A DNA stretch of 64,000 nucleotides. It comes from Arthrobacter sp. U41 (lineage in GTDB: Bacteria; Actinomycetota; Actinomycetes; Actinomycetales; Micrococcaceae). The position numbers and the translations under genes are program-made. The stretch lies in NCBI RefSeq assembly GCF_001750145.1, contig NZ_CP015732.1, positions 434,001 through 498,000 on the forward strand, read 5' to 3'. Position 1 is the first letter of the stretch. Every line of letters begins with the position of its first letter. A model generated the notes under the pieces. It was not told where the DNA came from and searched no databases. It saw nothing but the letters and a program-made list of their open reading frames with translations. Shown here one piece after another: positions 16,225 through 24,777 of the stretch.

Positions 16225-18777
16225 TTAGCGGGTCCCGGCAGGGGCCAGCGGCCGGTCAGCACGCGCGGTGGTGGCCTCGGGTGTTTCCGGCCGGGGCAGC
16301 CGGAGCCTCTTGAGCAACAGGGCGTTGACGGCGACCAGGAAGCTGGACCCGGACATCGACAGGGCCGCGATCTCCGGGCTGAGGACAACGCCGGCGAAGG
16401 CGAAGACCCCTGCTGCGATGGGCAGGGCTATCGCGTTGTAGCCCACGGCCCAGCCCAGGTTCTGGCGCATCTTGCGCAGGGTGCCTTTGCCGATCCGCAG
16501 AGCGATCGGGACATCCAGCGGGTCCGAGCGCATCAGGACGAGGTCGGCCGTTTCGATGGCCACATCGGTGCCGGCGCCGATTGCGATGCCGAGGTCGGCC
16601 TGGGCCAGGGCCGGGGCGTCGTTGACGCCGTCGCCGACCATGGCGACTTTTTTCCCCGCCTGTTGAAGTTCGGCGATCTTCGCTGATTTGTCTCCGGGAA
16701 GTACTTCGGCGATGACGGTGTCAATGCCGAGTTGGCCGGCGATTCTCCGGGCGGTCGCTTCGTTGTCTCCGGTGAGCATGACGACCTCGATCCCGGCCTC
16801 GTGCAGGGCCGCGACGGCGGCGGCCGCGGTTTCCCTCGCGGCGTCGGCCAAGGCGATCACCGCGGCGGCCTTGCCGTCGACGGCGACGAGGACGGCGGTC
16901 CGTCCGGTGTCGGCCAGGTCATCGCGCACGGCGGCCAGCGGGCCCAGGTCGATGCCTTCGTTGGCCATCAGTTTGCGGTTGCCGACCAGCACCCGGCGCC
17001 CGTCCACGGTAGCGCCGGCCCCGTGCCCGGGAACGTTGAGGAAATCCGAGGCAGCCAGGACGGGTGCGCCGTGTTCGCGGGCGTGCCGGACCACGGCCGC
17101 CGCGAGCGGGTGTTCGGATTCCTGCTCCACCGCGGCGACCAGGGCCAGGAGTTCGTTTTCACCGATTCCCTCAACGACGACGTCGGTGACTTCCGGTTCG
17201 CCCTTGGTCAGGGTGCCGGTTTTGTCCATCACCACGGTGTCGATCCGGGCCGAGACTTCCAGGGCGGTGGCGTTCTTGAACAGGACGCCGCGTTTGGCGC
17301 CGAGGCCGGTGCCGACCATGATTGCCGTCGGCGTGGCAAGTCCGAGAGCGTCGGGGCAGGTGATCACGACAACGGTGATCGCGAACAGCAGGGCCGTCTG
17401 GACTCCGGCGCCGAGGGCGATCCAGGCGGCGAACGTCAGGGTTCCGCCGATCAGGGCGACCAGCACGAGCCAGAACGCGGCCCTGTCGGCTAGCCGCTGG
17501 CCGGGTGCCTTGGAGTTCTGGGCTTCCTGGACGAGCGCCACGATCTGCGCCAGGGCGGTGTCGGCTCCGACCTTGGTGGCCCGGACCCGCATGGTGCCGG
17601 TGGTGTTGATGGAGGCGCCGATGACTTCCGAGCCGATGGTCTTGGTCACCGGAAGGCTCTCGCCCGTGACCATGGACTCATCGACCTCCGACTGGCCATC
17701 CTCCACTTGCCCGTCCACGGGGATTTTCGATCCCGGCCGGATCAGCAGCAGGTCCCCGGTCTGGACCTCGGAGGTGGGGATCTCGACCGTCTCGCCGTCG
17801 CGGATGAGGACCGCGACCGGCGGGGCCAGCTCGAGCAGGGTGCGGATGGCCTCGTTCGCCCCGCCGCGTGCGCGCATCTCGAACCAGTGGCCCAGCAGCA
17901 CGAAGGAGGTCAGGACAGTGGCGGCTTCGTAGAACACTTCACCGCCGCCAGTGAAGGTGACCCAGACGCTGTAAAGCCATCCGGTGCCCACGGCGATCGC
18001 GACCAGGACCATCATGTCCAGGGTGCGGGCTTTCAGCGCCCGGTAGGCGCCATCGAAGAAAATCCAGGCCGAGTAGAAAATGACCGGAAGGGACAGGATC
18101 AGGGCCATAACGTCATCACGAAGCCCGAAAGGGGTCGGCGCTGTGAAGCCGAACATGTCCCGGCCCATCGGAGACCAGAGCGTCACACCTACTGACAGGA
18201 TCGCTGCGACCAGGAACCGGTTGCGCATGTCCTTGACCATGTCATCCATCGACATTCCGCCGTGGTGTCCGCCGTGGCCCATCATGTCCTGCGGGGTCCG
18301 GGGCATCGCACCGTGCGGGCCCGGGCCGTGGCCGGCATGGCTGTCCGCCGGAGTACGGACATGGCCGGGGCGGGTTTCCGCCGTTTTCGGCGCACGACCG
18401 GGGTGCATTCCCTGGTGATCCGGCTCCGTCGGGTGCACATGTTCCGTCGGGTGTGCTGCACCGGGGTGGACGTGCCCGGACGGATGGCCGGTTCCGGACT
18501 TGCCAGCGGTGCTCACGGCTTCGTCCATCGGGTAGCAAACGTGGTCGGGGACCGATTCTCCCCGGCAGTGGTATCCGCAGTCCCGGATCCATCCGGAGAT
18601 CTGCTCCACGGAGGTCACGGACGGGTCATAGCTCACGGTCGCGGTCTGGGCGACCGGGTTCGCATCGACGGCGGCGACTCCGGGCCGCTGAAGCAGGACG
18701 CGTTCGACGACCGTTTTGGAGGTGGCCCAGTTCAGGCCGCGGACTTCCACGATGGTGCGTTTCAGAAGCGTGGTCAC
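16225..18777 (-). CDS. P1B-type copper-translocating ATPase with CPD motif
   Basis: Heavy-metal exporting P-type ATPase of the inner membrane, about 850 aa from a GTG at 18777 preceded by AAGGAGGAGCA. Residues 1-75 form an HMA-like domain in which the usual GMTCxxC is replaced by GLNWATS, so the metal-binding cysteine pair is absent. Residues about 95-175 are His-rich (for example [10 protein letters not shown]). The core has TGES, the transmembrane metal motif CPD (C474-P475-D476) instead of CPC or CPH, DKTGTLT with Asp518, the SEHPLA motif and GDGVND. The last helices have GYN and MSGSS, as in Cu(I) pumps. Neighbours are copper genes. Export of copper is inferred; the CPD motif makes metal choice uncertain. 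Confidence 0.9.
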   Translation of the reverse strand: MTTLLKRTIVEVRGLNWATSKTVVERVLLQRPGVAAVDANPVAQTATVSYDPSVTSVEQISGWIRDCGYHCRGESVPDHVCYPMDEAVSTAGKSGTGHPSGHVHPGAAHPTEHVHPTEPDHQGMHPGRAPKTAETRPGHVRTPADSHAGHGPGPHGAMPRTPQDMMGHGGHHGGMSMDDMVKDMRNRFLVAAILSVGVTLWSPMGRDMFGFTAPTPFGLRDDVMALILSLPVIFYSAWIFFDGAYRALKARTLDMMVLVAIAVGTGWLYSVWVTFTGGGEVFYEAATVLTSFVLLGHWFEMRARGGANEAIRTLLELAPPVAVLIRDGETVEIPTSEVQTGDLLLIRPGSKIPVDGQVEDGQSEVDESMVTGESLPVTKTIGSEVIGASINTTGTMRVRATKVGADTALAQIVALVQEAQNSKAPGQRLADRAAFWLVLVALIGGTLTFAAWIALGAGVQTALLFAITVVVITCPDALGLATPTAIMVGTGLGAKRGVLFKNATALEVSARIDTVVMDKTGTLTKGEPEVTDVVVEGIGENELLALVAAVEQESEHPLAAAVVRHAREHGAPVLAASDFLNVPGHGAGATVDGRRVLVGNRKLMANEGIDLGPLAAVRDDLADTGRTAVLVAVDGKAAAVIALADAARETAAAAVAALHEAGIEVVMLTGDNEATARRIAGQLGIDTVIAEVLPGDKSAKIAELQQAGKKVAMVGDGVNDAPALAQADLGIAIGAGTDVAIETADLVLMRSDPLDVPIALRIGKGTLRKMRQNLGWAVGYNAIALPIAAGVFAFAGVVLSPEIAALSMSGSSFLVAVNALLLKRLRLPRPETPEATTARADRPLAPAGTR

Positions 18778-18899
18778 TGCTCCTCCTTCTACTCCGGTGC
18801 TGCAATCAGGATGTACCCCCGGACGCCCATGTTCCCGTCCCAATACATCATCGCTGTCTCCTCCCGGCACGCGAACGCAACAGTTCCTGCGGTTCACTA

Positions 18900-19526
18900 T
18901 CACCCCGTTTGGCCTCTGGCGTCAGAGTCTTTGGTCCCCGCGCCTTGGCCTGTCCGGCGGCTGGGCCGGCGCAACACAAGCCAGAGCGAGGCCAGGCCCA
19001 GACCCGTGCCGGCCGCTGCCCACGGTGGCCGCCGTTCCCCGGGGATGAACAGGGGCAGCCAGGCACCGGAGCCCCCGCCGCTGGTCGGCCCTACCACCGG
19101 CTAACCGGCGAATCCGAGGCTGATCCCGAGTATGGTGCGGGCCGACAGGGACTCGCCGTAGAGCCACCAGGCGGGCAGGATGATCAGCAGGGGCTGGGCG
19201 TTGGCCAGGACCGCCGCGGCTCCGATGGCCATCCCGGCGGTCCCGGCAAACATGGCGGCGAAGGCTACCGTGACATTCGTGACCCCCATCAGCGTGATCA
19301 ACGCCCAGGTCCGCCGCCCGCGGGGCAGCTTCTTGCCCTGGACCAGGCAGACCAGCAGCAGTGCCGCTGCCGCGATCAGGGCCCTCAGTGCCGCGAACCA
19401 CAGGACCGGCGCATCCTGCAGGCCAAGCCTGATGGCCAGAAAACACAGGCCCCACGCCGCGGTGATCCAGAGCATCGTTCCGGGGCGGGGTGCTCCATTG
19501 CTCTGTCCCGCGCCCGGGCCGCCCAT
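18900..19526 (-). pseudogene. EamA/DMT-family transporter interrupted by a stop codon
   Basis: From an ATG at 19526 the frame encodes the first half of a drug/metabolite (EamA) transporter: membrane helices such as MLWITAAWGLCFLAIRLGLQ and GAAAVLANAQPLLIILPAWW, ending GISLGFAG at a TAG (19101-19103). The same frame continues as PVVGPTSGGGSGAWLPLF then WAAAGTGLGLASLW, resembling the start of the second half, before degenerating by 18900. A normal member has about 290 aa and 10 helices. A functional half-size protein cannot be excluded, but decay is more likely. It lies 15 bp after the LOG gene. Confidence 0.75.
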
Positions 19527-19540
19527 CGTCAGCCCCGGCC

Positions 19541-20218
19541 TCAGAGGGCCAGCCGGCGCAGGTGGCACTGCTGGATCAGCCCGACGGCTTCATCGATGTC
19601 ATCGGTGCATCGCAGCAGACGGATGTCATCGGGGGCGATGAATCCCTGGTCCTGGAGCTGCTCCCGGATCCAGGCCATGAGCCCGGCCCAGTGCCCGGTG
19701 CCGATCAGGACGACGGGGAATTCGTGGATTTTTCCGGTCTGGACGAGTGTCAGGGCTTCAAAGAGCTCGTCCAGGGTGCCGAATCCGCCGGGAAGGACAA
19801 CGAATGCCGAGGCGTACCGGACGAACATGAGTTTCCGGGCGAAGAAGTACCGGAAGGTCATGGACACATCCACGTAGGGGTTCAGCGCCTGTTGGCGCCG
19901 GAGTTCGATGCCGAGACCGACGGAGGTGCCGCCTGCTTCCGCGGCTCCGCGGTTGGCGGCTTCCATCAGGCCCGGGCCTCCCCCGGTGATCACTGCGAAC
20001 CCGGCCTCTGCAAACCGTGAACCCATCGTCCGGGCCGCCGCGTAGCGGGGATCCTCCGGTCCGGGGCGCGCTGATCCGAAGACGGCCACTGCCTTCCCGA
20101 GCCGGCCCGAGAGCAGGTGGAATCCGCCGTCGATTTCCGTTCTGATCCGTTCCATCCGGGCAGAGTCTTCGGCCGGGTCGGCCAGCGAGGCGAGCAGCTC
20201 TTCGTCCGTCATTTTCAT
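19541..20218 (-). CDS. LOG-family protein (nucleotide phosphoribohydrolase-like)
   Basis: A cytoplasmic 225-aa protein of the LOG/TIGR00730 family. Members hydrolyse the N-glycosidic bond of nucleoside 5'-monophosphates, including cytokinin ribotides. The core motif PGGFGTLDELFE is complete, and the upstream GGGPGLMEAANRGA is the family's nucleotide-binding loop. The ATG overlaps the TGA of the ABC ATPase by 4 bases (ATGA), indicating translational coupling. LOG proteins are not known as copper-resistance factors, so its presence inside the metal-responsive operon is notable. Confidence 0.9.
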   Translation of the reverse strand: MKMTDEELLASLADPAEDSARMERIRTEIDGGFHLLSGRLGKAVAVFGSARPGPEDPRYAAARTMGSRFAEAGFAVITGGGPGLMEAANRGAAEAGGTSVGLGIELRRQQALNPYVDVSMTFRYFFARKLMFVRYASAFVVLPGGFGTLDELFEALTLVQTGKIHEFPVVLIGTGHWAGLMAWIREQLQDQGFIAPDDIRLLRCTDDIDEAVGLIQQCHLRRLAL

Positions 20219-20943
20219 GACGGTCCCGCTCCGGGGTGCATGCGGCAGTGCCGGTCGTGCTCCCCGCGTTCTTCCGCTGTGAGGCGTCCGTCCTCGATGG
20301 TGATGACCCTTTTGGCGGCGGTCCGGAGCCGCTGGTCATGGCTGACGATGATGACGGCCCTGTTTTCCCGGCAGGCCGTTTCACACAGGAGCAGGGTCAC
20401 GTCCTGACCGGTCTTGGCGTCCAGGTTGGCGGTGGGCTCGTCGGCGAGGATCAGCCGGGGGTCGTTGGCAAGGGACCGGGCGATGGCCACGCGTTGTTTC
20501 TCCCCGCCGGAGAGGTCCCGGGGGAGGTTCCTCAGCCGGTGTCCGAGTTGGAGTTGCTCCAGCGCCACCCGGGCTTTGGCCCGGGCATGTTTCCGGGGTA
20601 CTCCTGCCGTGATCAGGGGCATCATGACGTTTTCCTCCGCGGTCAGTGCCGAAAGCAGGTTGAAGGTCTGGAAAACAAAGCCGAACTCCCGCAGCCGCAG
20701 CCGGGAGAGCTGTGCGGCTTTGAGGGTGGACGTGTCCTGCCCGGAGATGAGGATCCTGCCCGTCGTGGGGGACATGAGGGTGCCGATCATGGACAGCAGG
20801 GTTGTTTTTCCTGACCCGGAGGGTCCCATCACGAGCACGATGTCCCCGGCGTCAACGCTGAGGGATACGTGGTCCACGGCGGTCACCGCGGTGTGTCCGG
20901 TCCCGAAGGTCTTGGACACGTCTTGGACCGAGACGATGCTCAT
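20215..20943 (-). CDS. ABC transporter ATP-binding protein (MacB/LolD/HrtA type)
   Basis: Cytoplasmic ATPase of a type VII (mechanotransmission-like) ABC system, 242 aa. Walker A GPSGSGKTT lies at about residue 40, the signature LSGGEKQRVAIARSLAND at about 143, and Walker B LILADEPTANLD after it. FGFVFQTFNLLSALTAEENV is the Q-loop region typical of the LolD/MacB group. The start overlaps the stop of the FtsX-type permease by 4 bases (ATGA), so the two form one transporter. The C-terminus carries a short His/Cys-containing tail (EHDRHCRMH) that could bind metal. Confidence 0.93.
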   Translation of the reverse strand: MSIVSVQDVSKTFGTGHTAVTAVDHVSLSVDAGDIVLVMGPSGSGKTTLLSMIGTLMSPTTGRILISGQDTSTLKAAQLSRLRLREFGFVFQTFNLLSALTAEENVMMPLITAGVPRKHARAKARVALEQLQLGHRLRNLPRDLSGGEKQRVAIARSLANDPRLILADEPTANLDAKTGQDVTLLLCETACRENRAVIIVSHDQRLRTAAKRVITIEDGRLTAEERGEHDRHCRMHPGAGPS

Positions 20944-22046
20944 GCGCGGAACACTTCCGCCGGGTCGATGCGGGCCAGCCGGCGGGCCGGCAGCAGCGAA
21001 GACACCACGGCCATGGCCAGGGTGACGCCGAATATCCAGGCCGCATCGAGCCAGCGGATCTCCGTGATGAACTCCGGGACATAGGTTCCCGCGGCGGCGC
21101 TGACGGCCAGGGCGAGACCCGCGCCGAGGAGGTACCCGAGCACGGCTGCGGTGATCGCCTGCTCGACCACGACGGTGTAGAGCTGGCGGTTGCTCACCCC
21201 GATGGCCTTCAGGACCCCGTATTCGCGGGCTTTCTCGATGGTTGAGGTGAAGATGGTCAGGCCGATGACGGTCATGCCCACGGCGATTCCGATCAGCAGC
21301 AGCACCAGGATGATGGGCAGGAAGGTGTCCCGGACGATGTTCGTGTTGTTTTCCACGAACCTGTCCTTGGTGATGGCATCCACCGCCGGGTCGGCTTCGA
21401 TCCGGGACGCAACGTCGTTGGCGTTGGTGCCGTCTTTGACAGTGACGAGGAAGAAGTTGGTGGCACCGGGAAGCTGGAGGATGCTTTCGGCGTCTTCCTT
21501 GGTGGCGAATGCGAAGGAAAAGCTGAGGATGTATCCGCCCTCGGAATAGCCGGAGACTTTCAGCGTCCTGCCGGCGACAGGGATAGTGTCCCCGATCCGG
21601 ATGTTTTCGCTGCGCCCGACCACCCGGTCGATGATGATCTCGCCCTTGTCGGGAACGGCTTTGCCCTCGACCACCCGTGCGGGGGCGCCGACGTTGTTCT
21701 CCGTGTCGTCGGCGATGACGTAAAGGTTGATGTCCTTGCCGTTGTGCGCGAACGCGACGCGGCGGCCGCAGAACGGTTTGGCGCTGGCAACCCCCTCGAC
21801 ACCGGTGAGGAAATCCCGGACGGTCAGGGGCAGCACGGACGGAGTGTGGAACATGTCGGTCGCGCCGGTCTGGGTAATCCAGTAGTCGGCCGGCACGGTG
21901 CGGATGTATTCGCCGATCTTGTTGCTCCAGCCCTGGTACAGGCCCTGGATGCTCATGATCAGCAGCACGCTGAACGCTACCCCGCCGACGCTGATCAGTA
22001 GCCGGGTCTTTTCCTGAACCAGGTTCTTTACCGCCAGGAACAGCAT
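20940..22046 (-). CDS. FtsX-family ABC permease (DevC/HrtB-like)
   Basis: Membrane subunit of 368 aa partnering the adjacent ATPase. Its topology is that of MacB/HrtB/DevC permeases: one helix near the N-terminus (LLISVGGVAFSVLLIMSIQG), a large extracytoplasmic domain of about 200 residues, and three C-terminal helices beginning PIILVLLLIGIAVGMTVIGL. The ATG at 22046 follows an A/G-rich leader (AAGGGGGATGGGGCC). Such pairs export haem, peptides or lipids, or move lipoproteins; the cargo here is unknown. The surrounding operon suggests a link to copper stress in the envelope. Confidence 0.9.
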   Translation of the reverse strand: MLFLAVKNLVQEKTRLLISVGGVAFSVLLIMSIQGLYQGWSNKIGEYIRTVPADYWITQTGATDMFHTPSVLPLTVRDFLTGVEGVASAKPFCGRRVAFAHNGKDINLYVIADDTENNVGAPARVVEGKAVPDKGEIIIDRVVGRSENIRIGDTIPVAGRTLKVSGYSEGGYILSFSFAFATKEDAESILQLPGATNFFLVTVKDGTNANDVASRIEADPAVDAITKDRFVENNTNIVRDTFLPIILVLLLIGIAVGMTVIGLTIFTSTIEKAREYGVLKAIGVSNRQLYTVVVEQAITAAVLGYLLGAGLALAVSAAAGTYVPEFITEIRWLDAAWIFGVTLAMAVVSSLLPARRLARIDPAEVFRA

Positions 22047-22065
22047 GGCCCCATCCCCCTTGCCA

Positions 22066-22737
22066 TCACAGGCCCTCCTGCCGCTGCTGCCCGGCACCGG
22101 TCGGGCGGCGCCCGAACCGGGGGAAGAATCCAGGGACCTCCCGGCGGTAGGCGGCAAAGGCTTCGCCGAACTCAGACTCCATCAGGCGTTCCTCCTTCCG
22201 GGCCAGGCGCAGGTACACGACCACCAGGACGGGGAACATCAGAAGGGTCAGCAGCGTGGGCCACTGCAGCAGGAACCCGGCCATGATGATCAGGAATCCC
22301 AGATACTGCGGATGCCGCACCCTCGCGTAAAGACCCGTCGTGGCCAGACGGTGACTGGCCTGCGCAGCGAAAAGGACCCGCCACGCCAGATACAGGATGC
22401 TGAATCCCGCCGCAATCAGGACATTGCTCAGCACGTGCAAAGGGCTCAGGTGCGGGTCCCCCTGCCAGCCGGTCAGGTCCTGCCACAAGTGCCCCGAGTT
22501 GTGGTTTAGGAGGTCCAGGCCGGGAACGCTGCTGCCCAGCCAGCCCGAAAGGAGATAAATGGTCAGCGGAAAGCCGTACATTTCCGTGAACAGCGCCACG
22601 ATGAACGCGGAAAATGCGCCCAGCGCCCGCCAGTCCAGCTTTGTCCTGGGCCGGATGAAACTGAAGGCGAAGACGATGAAGATCAGCGAATTCAGGATCA
22701 CCAGCCACCACAGGTCGTATCCGTAATCAGTGGACAT
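22066..22737 (-). CDS. Isoprenylcysteine carboxyl methyltransferase-like membrane protein
   Basis: An integral membrane protein of about 223 aa with five or so helices and the ICMT/PEMT-type SAM-binding end: LYARVRHPQYLGFLIIMAGF, then RKEERLMESEFGEAFAAYRR. The ATG at 22737 overlaps the last 11 bases of the DUF2933 gene and has a G-rich site upstream; an ATG 69 bases earlier would overlap it much more. Members methylate small molecules or lipids; the substrate is unknown. Homologues are common beside DUF2933 in metal-resistance islands, so a role in membrane modification under copper stress is possible. Confidence 0.85.
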   Translation of the reverse strand: MSTDYGYDLWWLVILNSLIFIVFAFSFIRPRTKLDWRALGAFSAFIVALFTEMYGFPLTIYLLSGWLGSSVPGLDLLNHNSGHLWQDLTGWQGDPHLSPLHVLSNVLIAAGFSILYLAWRVLFAAQASHRLATTGLYARVRHPQYLGFLIIMAGFLLQWPTLLTLLMFPVLVVVYLRLARKEERLMESEFGEAFAAYRREVPGFFPRFGRRPTGAGQQRQEGL

Positions 22738-23011
22738 GTCCCGCCCCATCCCCGCCCGGACCCCGACTGTCGCTTCCGTGGCCGCCGGGTCCTCCGTGAC
22801 CGCCATGGCCGCCGTGCATGAACAAGTGCATGCCCATCATGAGCACCACACCCAGATACGGCAGTGCGTCCAGGATGTGCAGCCAGTGGTTGGTGATCAG
22901 GTACACGGCGGCGCCGGCAATGAGGACAGTGAGCAGGGCCAGCATCCAAGGCCAGGGCGGGCGCGACGGCCGCCCGGGCCGAAACTGCTGCGGCTCCGGA
23001 ACACTGCTCAT
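22727..23011 (-). CDS. DUF2933 membrane protein
   Basis: A 94-aa protein with two close hydrophobic segments (PWPWMLALLTVLIAGAAVYL and ALPYLGVVLMMGMHLFM) and a His/Gly-rich C-terminal tail including MHGGHGGHGG. This matches the DUF2933 pattern. The Met- and His-rich end could bind Cu(I) or Cu(II), but no function is established for the family. It is the first gene behind the CsoR-like operator on this strand and overlaps the methyltransferase gene by 11 bases. Confidence 0.82.
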   Translation of the reverse strand: MSSVPEPQQFRPGRPSRPPWPWMLALLTVLIAGAAVYLITNHWLHILDALPYLGVVLMMGMHLFMHGGHGGHGGPGGHGSDSRGPGGDGAGHVH

Positions 23012-23113
23012 ACCCCGAGTATCGCCCCGGCACGGGCGCCCGGATAGAGCCTGACGGCCGCCCGTGTGGGGCGGCGGACAGCGGGCGCGGTGAGCGGGGA
23101 CCCCTGGCGCATA

Positions 23114-23130
23114 ATACCCCTAGGGGGTAT
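23114..23130. promoter_or_regulatory. CsoR-like operator, bidirectional
   Basis: ATACCCC-TAG-GGGGTAT is a perfect dyad of the G-tract type bound by CsoR-family copper sensors. Minus-strand TATTAT borders one side and plus-strand TATGCT (23128-23133) overlaps the other. One repressor could therefore control both the DUF2933-to-ATPase operon and the CopZ-like gene. No csoR gene is in the window, so the repressor must be encoded elsewhere. Confidence 0.78.
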
Positions 23131-23233
23131 GCTAAGAGTGTTGTCAGTGACGTGGTTTGTCCGGGCCCCAGGCCGCTACAGCCGTTCAACCACAACAGCC
23201 CCCTTTTATCCCTCGCTTCGAAGGAAAACTGAT

Positions 23234-23569
23234 ATGTGCGGAACTACCGAAACACGAACCCAACTCCCCCTGGCCTCCACTGCGCAGCACGGCTGCAGCT
23301 GCTGCACCCCCGCTGACGAAACACAGGCTGCTGCTCCGGCGACGGCGGTTAAGGCTCCCGGCTCGCAGTACATCCTGGAAGGGCTGACCTGCGGACATTG
23401 CGTCCAGACCGTCGAGAAGGCCGTGTCGCGGGTATCCGGGGTCCAGTCAGCGGCCGTGGACCTGGTCCCGGGCGGCACGTCGCGGCTCAGTGTCACCGGC
23501 GCCGCGGACCAGGAGGCACTGGCTGAGGCCGTGCGTTCCTCCGGCTACGTCCTGACCGGCGCGAAGTAG
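23234..23569 (+). CDS. CopZ-like heavy-metal-associated protein with N-terminal CxCC
   Basis: A small cytoplasmic metal-binding protein of 111 aa. Residues about 45-111 form an HMA domain with the intact site LTCGHC, followed by VSRVSGVQSAAVDLVPGG. The N-terminal extension adds a second cysteine cluster, HGCSCCTP (about residues 19-26). The ATG at 23234 has GAAGGA 9 bases upstream; the frame is open further 5' but lacks a site there. The gene starts about 100 bp past the CsoR-like operator. It likely hands copper to the ATPase at 16225, whose own HMA domain lacks cysteines. Confidence 0.9.
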   Translation: MCGTTETRTQLPLASTAQHGCSCCTPADETQAAAPATAVKAPGSQYILEGLTCGHCVQTVEKAVSRVSGVQSAAVDLVPGGTSRLSVTGAADQEALAEAVRSSGYVLTGAK

Positions 23570-23640
23570 CGCTTCCACCACGGCCCCTTGGCTCCGGTGG
23601 GGACCATGGCTCCCGGGGGTCCAGGGATTTCCATGGGTGT

Positions 23641-24090
23641 TCAGTGGCCTCCGGTGTGCTCGCTGGTGTGGCCCGGGGTGGGTACCGGGCCCGGGGTCAC
23701 GTCGCCTCCGGTGCCGCTGATGGCCGGGCCGATGACAAACGCTGACAGGGAGAACATGGCGGAGAAGACGGCCAGTCCCAGCGCCGGCGCGATCCAGCTG
23801 CCGAACCGGCGGTAGAGGCGGACCAGCATGGGAATGGATGCCAGAAGCCCGAGTGCCCCGAACAGTGCGGTGCCGCCGGATCCGGCCACCAGGGCGGTTC
23901 CGGCGAGCAGTCCGATGTGGTGCAGGACATGTGGAAGGAGGCCCATGATCAGGCCCACCGCTCCGACCACCGTGTGCCACAGCGCGTGGAGCCTGCCCCG
24001 GACGGTCCGCCCCGGAACGGCTCCGCCGTCGTCGCCGGCCGCCGGATGCCGGTGGGAGGAGTGGTCACCGGTCACGGCCGCTACTTTCAC
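23641..24090 (-). CDS. Small integral membrane protein, family not recognised
   Basis: A 149-aa protein from a GTG at 24090 with AAGGGG upstream. It has three or four hydrophobic helices (for example VVGAVGLIMGLLPHVLHHIG and FGALGLLASIPMLVRLYRRF), a His-containing N-terminus (DHSSHRHP) and a His-rich C-terminal tail (PTPGHTSEHTGGH). The layout suggests a metal-related membrane protein. It is convergent with the CopZ-like gene. I do not know a named family. Confidence 0.7.
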   Translation of the reverse strand: MKVAAVTGDHSSHRHPAAGDDGGAVPGRTVRGRLHALWHTVVGAVGLIMGLLPHVLHHIGLLAGTALVAGSGGTALFGALGLLASIPMLVRLYRRFGSWIAPALGLAVFSAMFSLSAFVIGPAISGTGGDVTPGPVPTPGHTSEHTGGH

Positions 24091-24123
24091 CGGATGGGTT
24101 CCCCTTGCGAGTCAACGGATCAC

Positions 24124-24576
24124 TCATTCCTCGCCGGCGTTCCGGGACCGGTTCCGGACCACGAGCACCGGGCAGGGGGCGTGATGGAGGACCTGGGTGG
24201 ACACGGAGCCGAGCAGCAACCCGGTAAATCCGCCGAGCCCGCGGGAACCCACGACCAGCAGGTCAGCGTCCCCGGCGGCCCGCAGGAGCACGGCGGCCGC
24301 GTTTCCCTGAACAACGTCCCCGGTCACCGTCACGCCTTCGCTGTCCACGCGCTTCAGGGCCTCGTTCTGGAGCTGACGCGCGGTCTGAGGGAAGACGTCC
24401 GGGTCCCAGACCATGCCTTCCATGCCGACGGTTGCGGGCGGGAACTCCCAGGCAGTCACGGCCTTGACCTGGCCGTTGCGCAGGCGGGCCTCCGTGAAGG
24501 CCCATTCCAGGGCCAGGCGCGCCGGGGCAGAACCGTCCACCCCGGCCACGATACTGAATACCCCGTCGCCGCCCAT
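24124..24576 (-). CDS. Universal stress protein (UspA family)
   Basis: A cytoplasmic 150-aa single Usp domain. The N-terminus is FSIVAGVDGSAPARLALEWA. The ATP-binding loop GSRGLGGFTGLLLGSVSTQ near residue 120 fits the G-2X-G-9X-G(S/T) pattern, and the last strand CPVLVVR is present. The ATG at 24576 gives the standard length; a longer open frame upstream lacks family similarity. It lies 33 bp upstream of the membrane-protein start on the same strand, so the two may form a small stress operon. Confidence 0.92.
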   Translation of the reverse strand: MGGDGVFSIVAGVDGSAPARLALEWAFTEARLRNGQVKAVTAWEFPPATVGMEGMVWDPDVFPQTARQLQNEALKRVDSEGVTVTGDVVQGNAAAVLLRAAGDADLLVVGSRGLGGFTGLLLGSVSTQVLHHAPCPVLVVRNRSRNAGEE

Positions 24577-24777
24577 GAGCACCGCCCTCCGCCAGGTCCC
24601 GCACCTGTTGCCCTTAGTGTGGTCCCCGCAGGGTTTTACCCGCAAGCTCGTCCCGACCACGTGCACCGGCCGGCGGCAGAAACAAAGTCCCTTACAGGAG
24701 CGTTGTACCGGTAAGTGCCCTGCCGCAGGGCCGGTAGCCTTGAAACAGATAACCCGCCACAGGAAGGGAGGACCGTC

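Noticed and set aside
18810..18830. Second CsoR operator before the CPD ATPase (TACCCCC half-site)
   Set aside because: Only one half-site is present with no matching GGGGGTA arm, so it is not a credible dyad.
19541..20218. Lysine decarboxylase annotation for the LOG gene
   Set aside because: The PGGFGTLDE motif belongs to LOG phosphoribohydrolases; the older decarboxylase name is a known misannotation.
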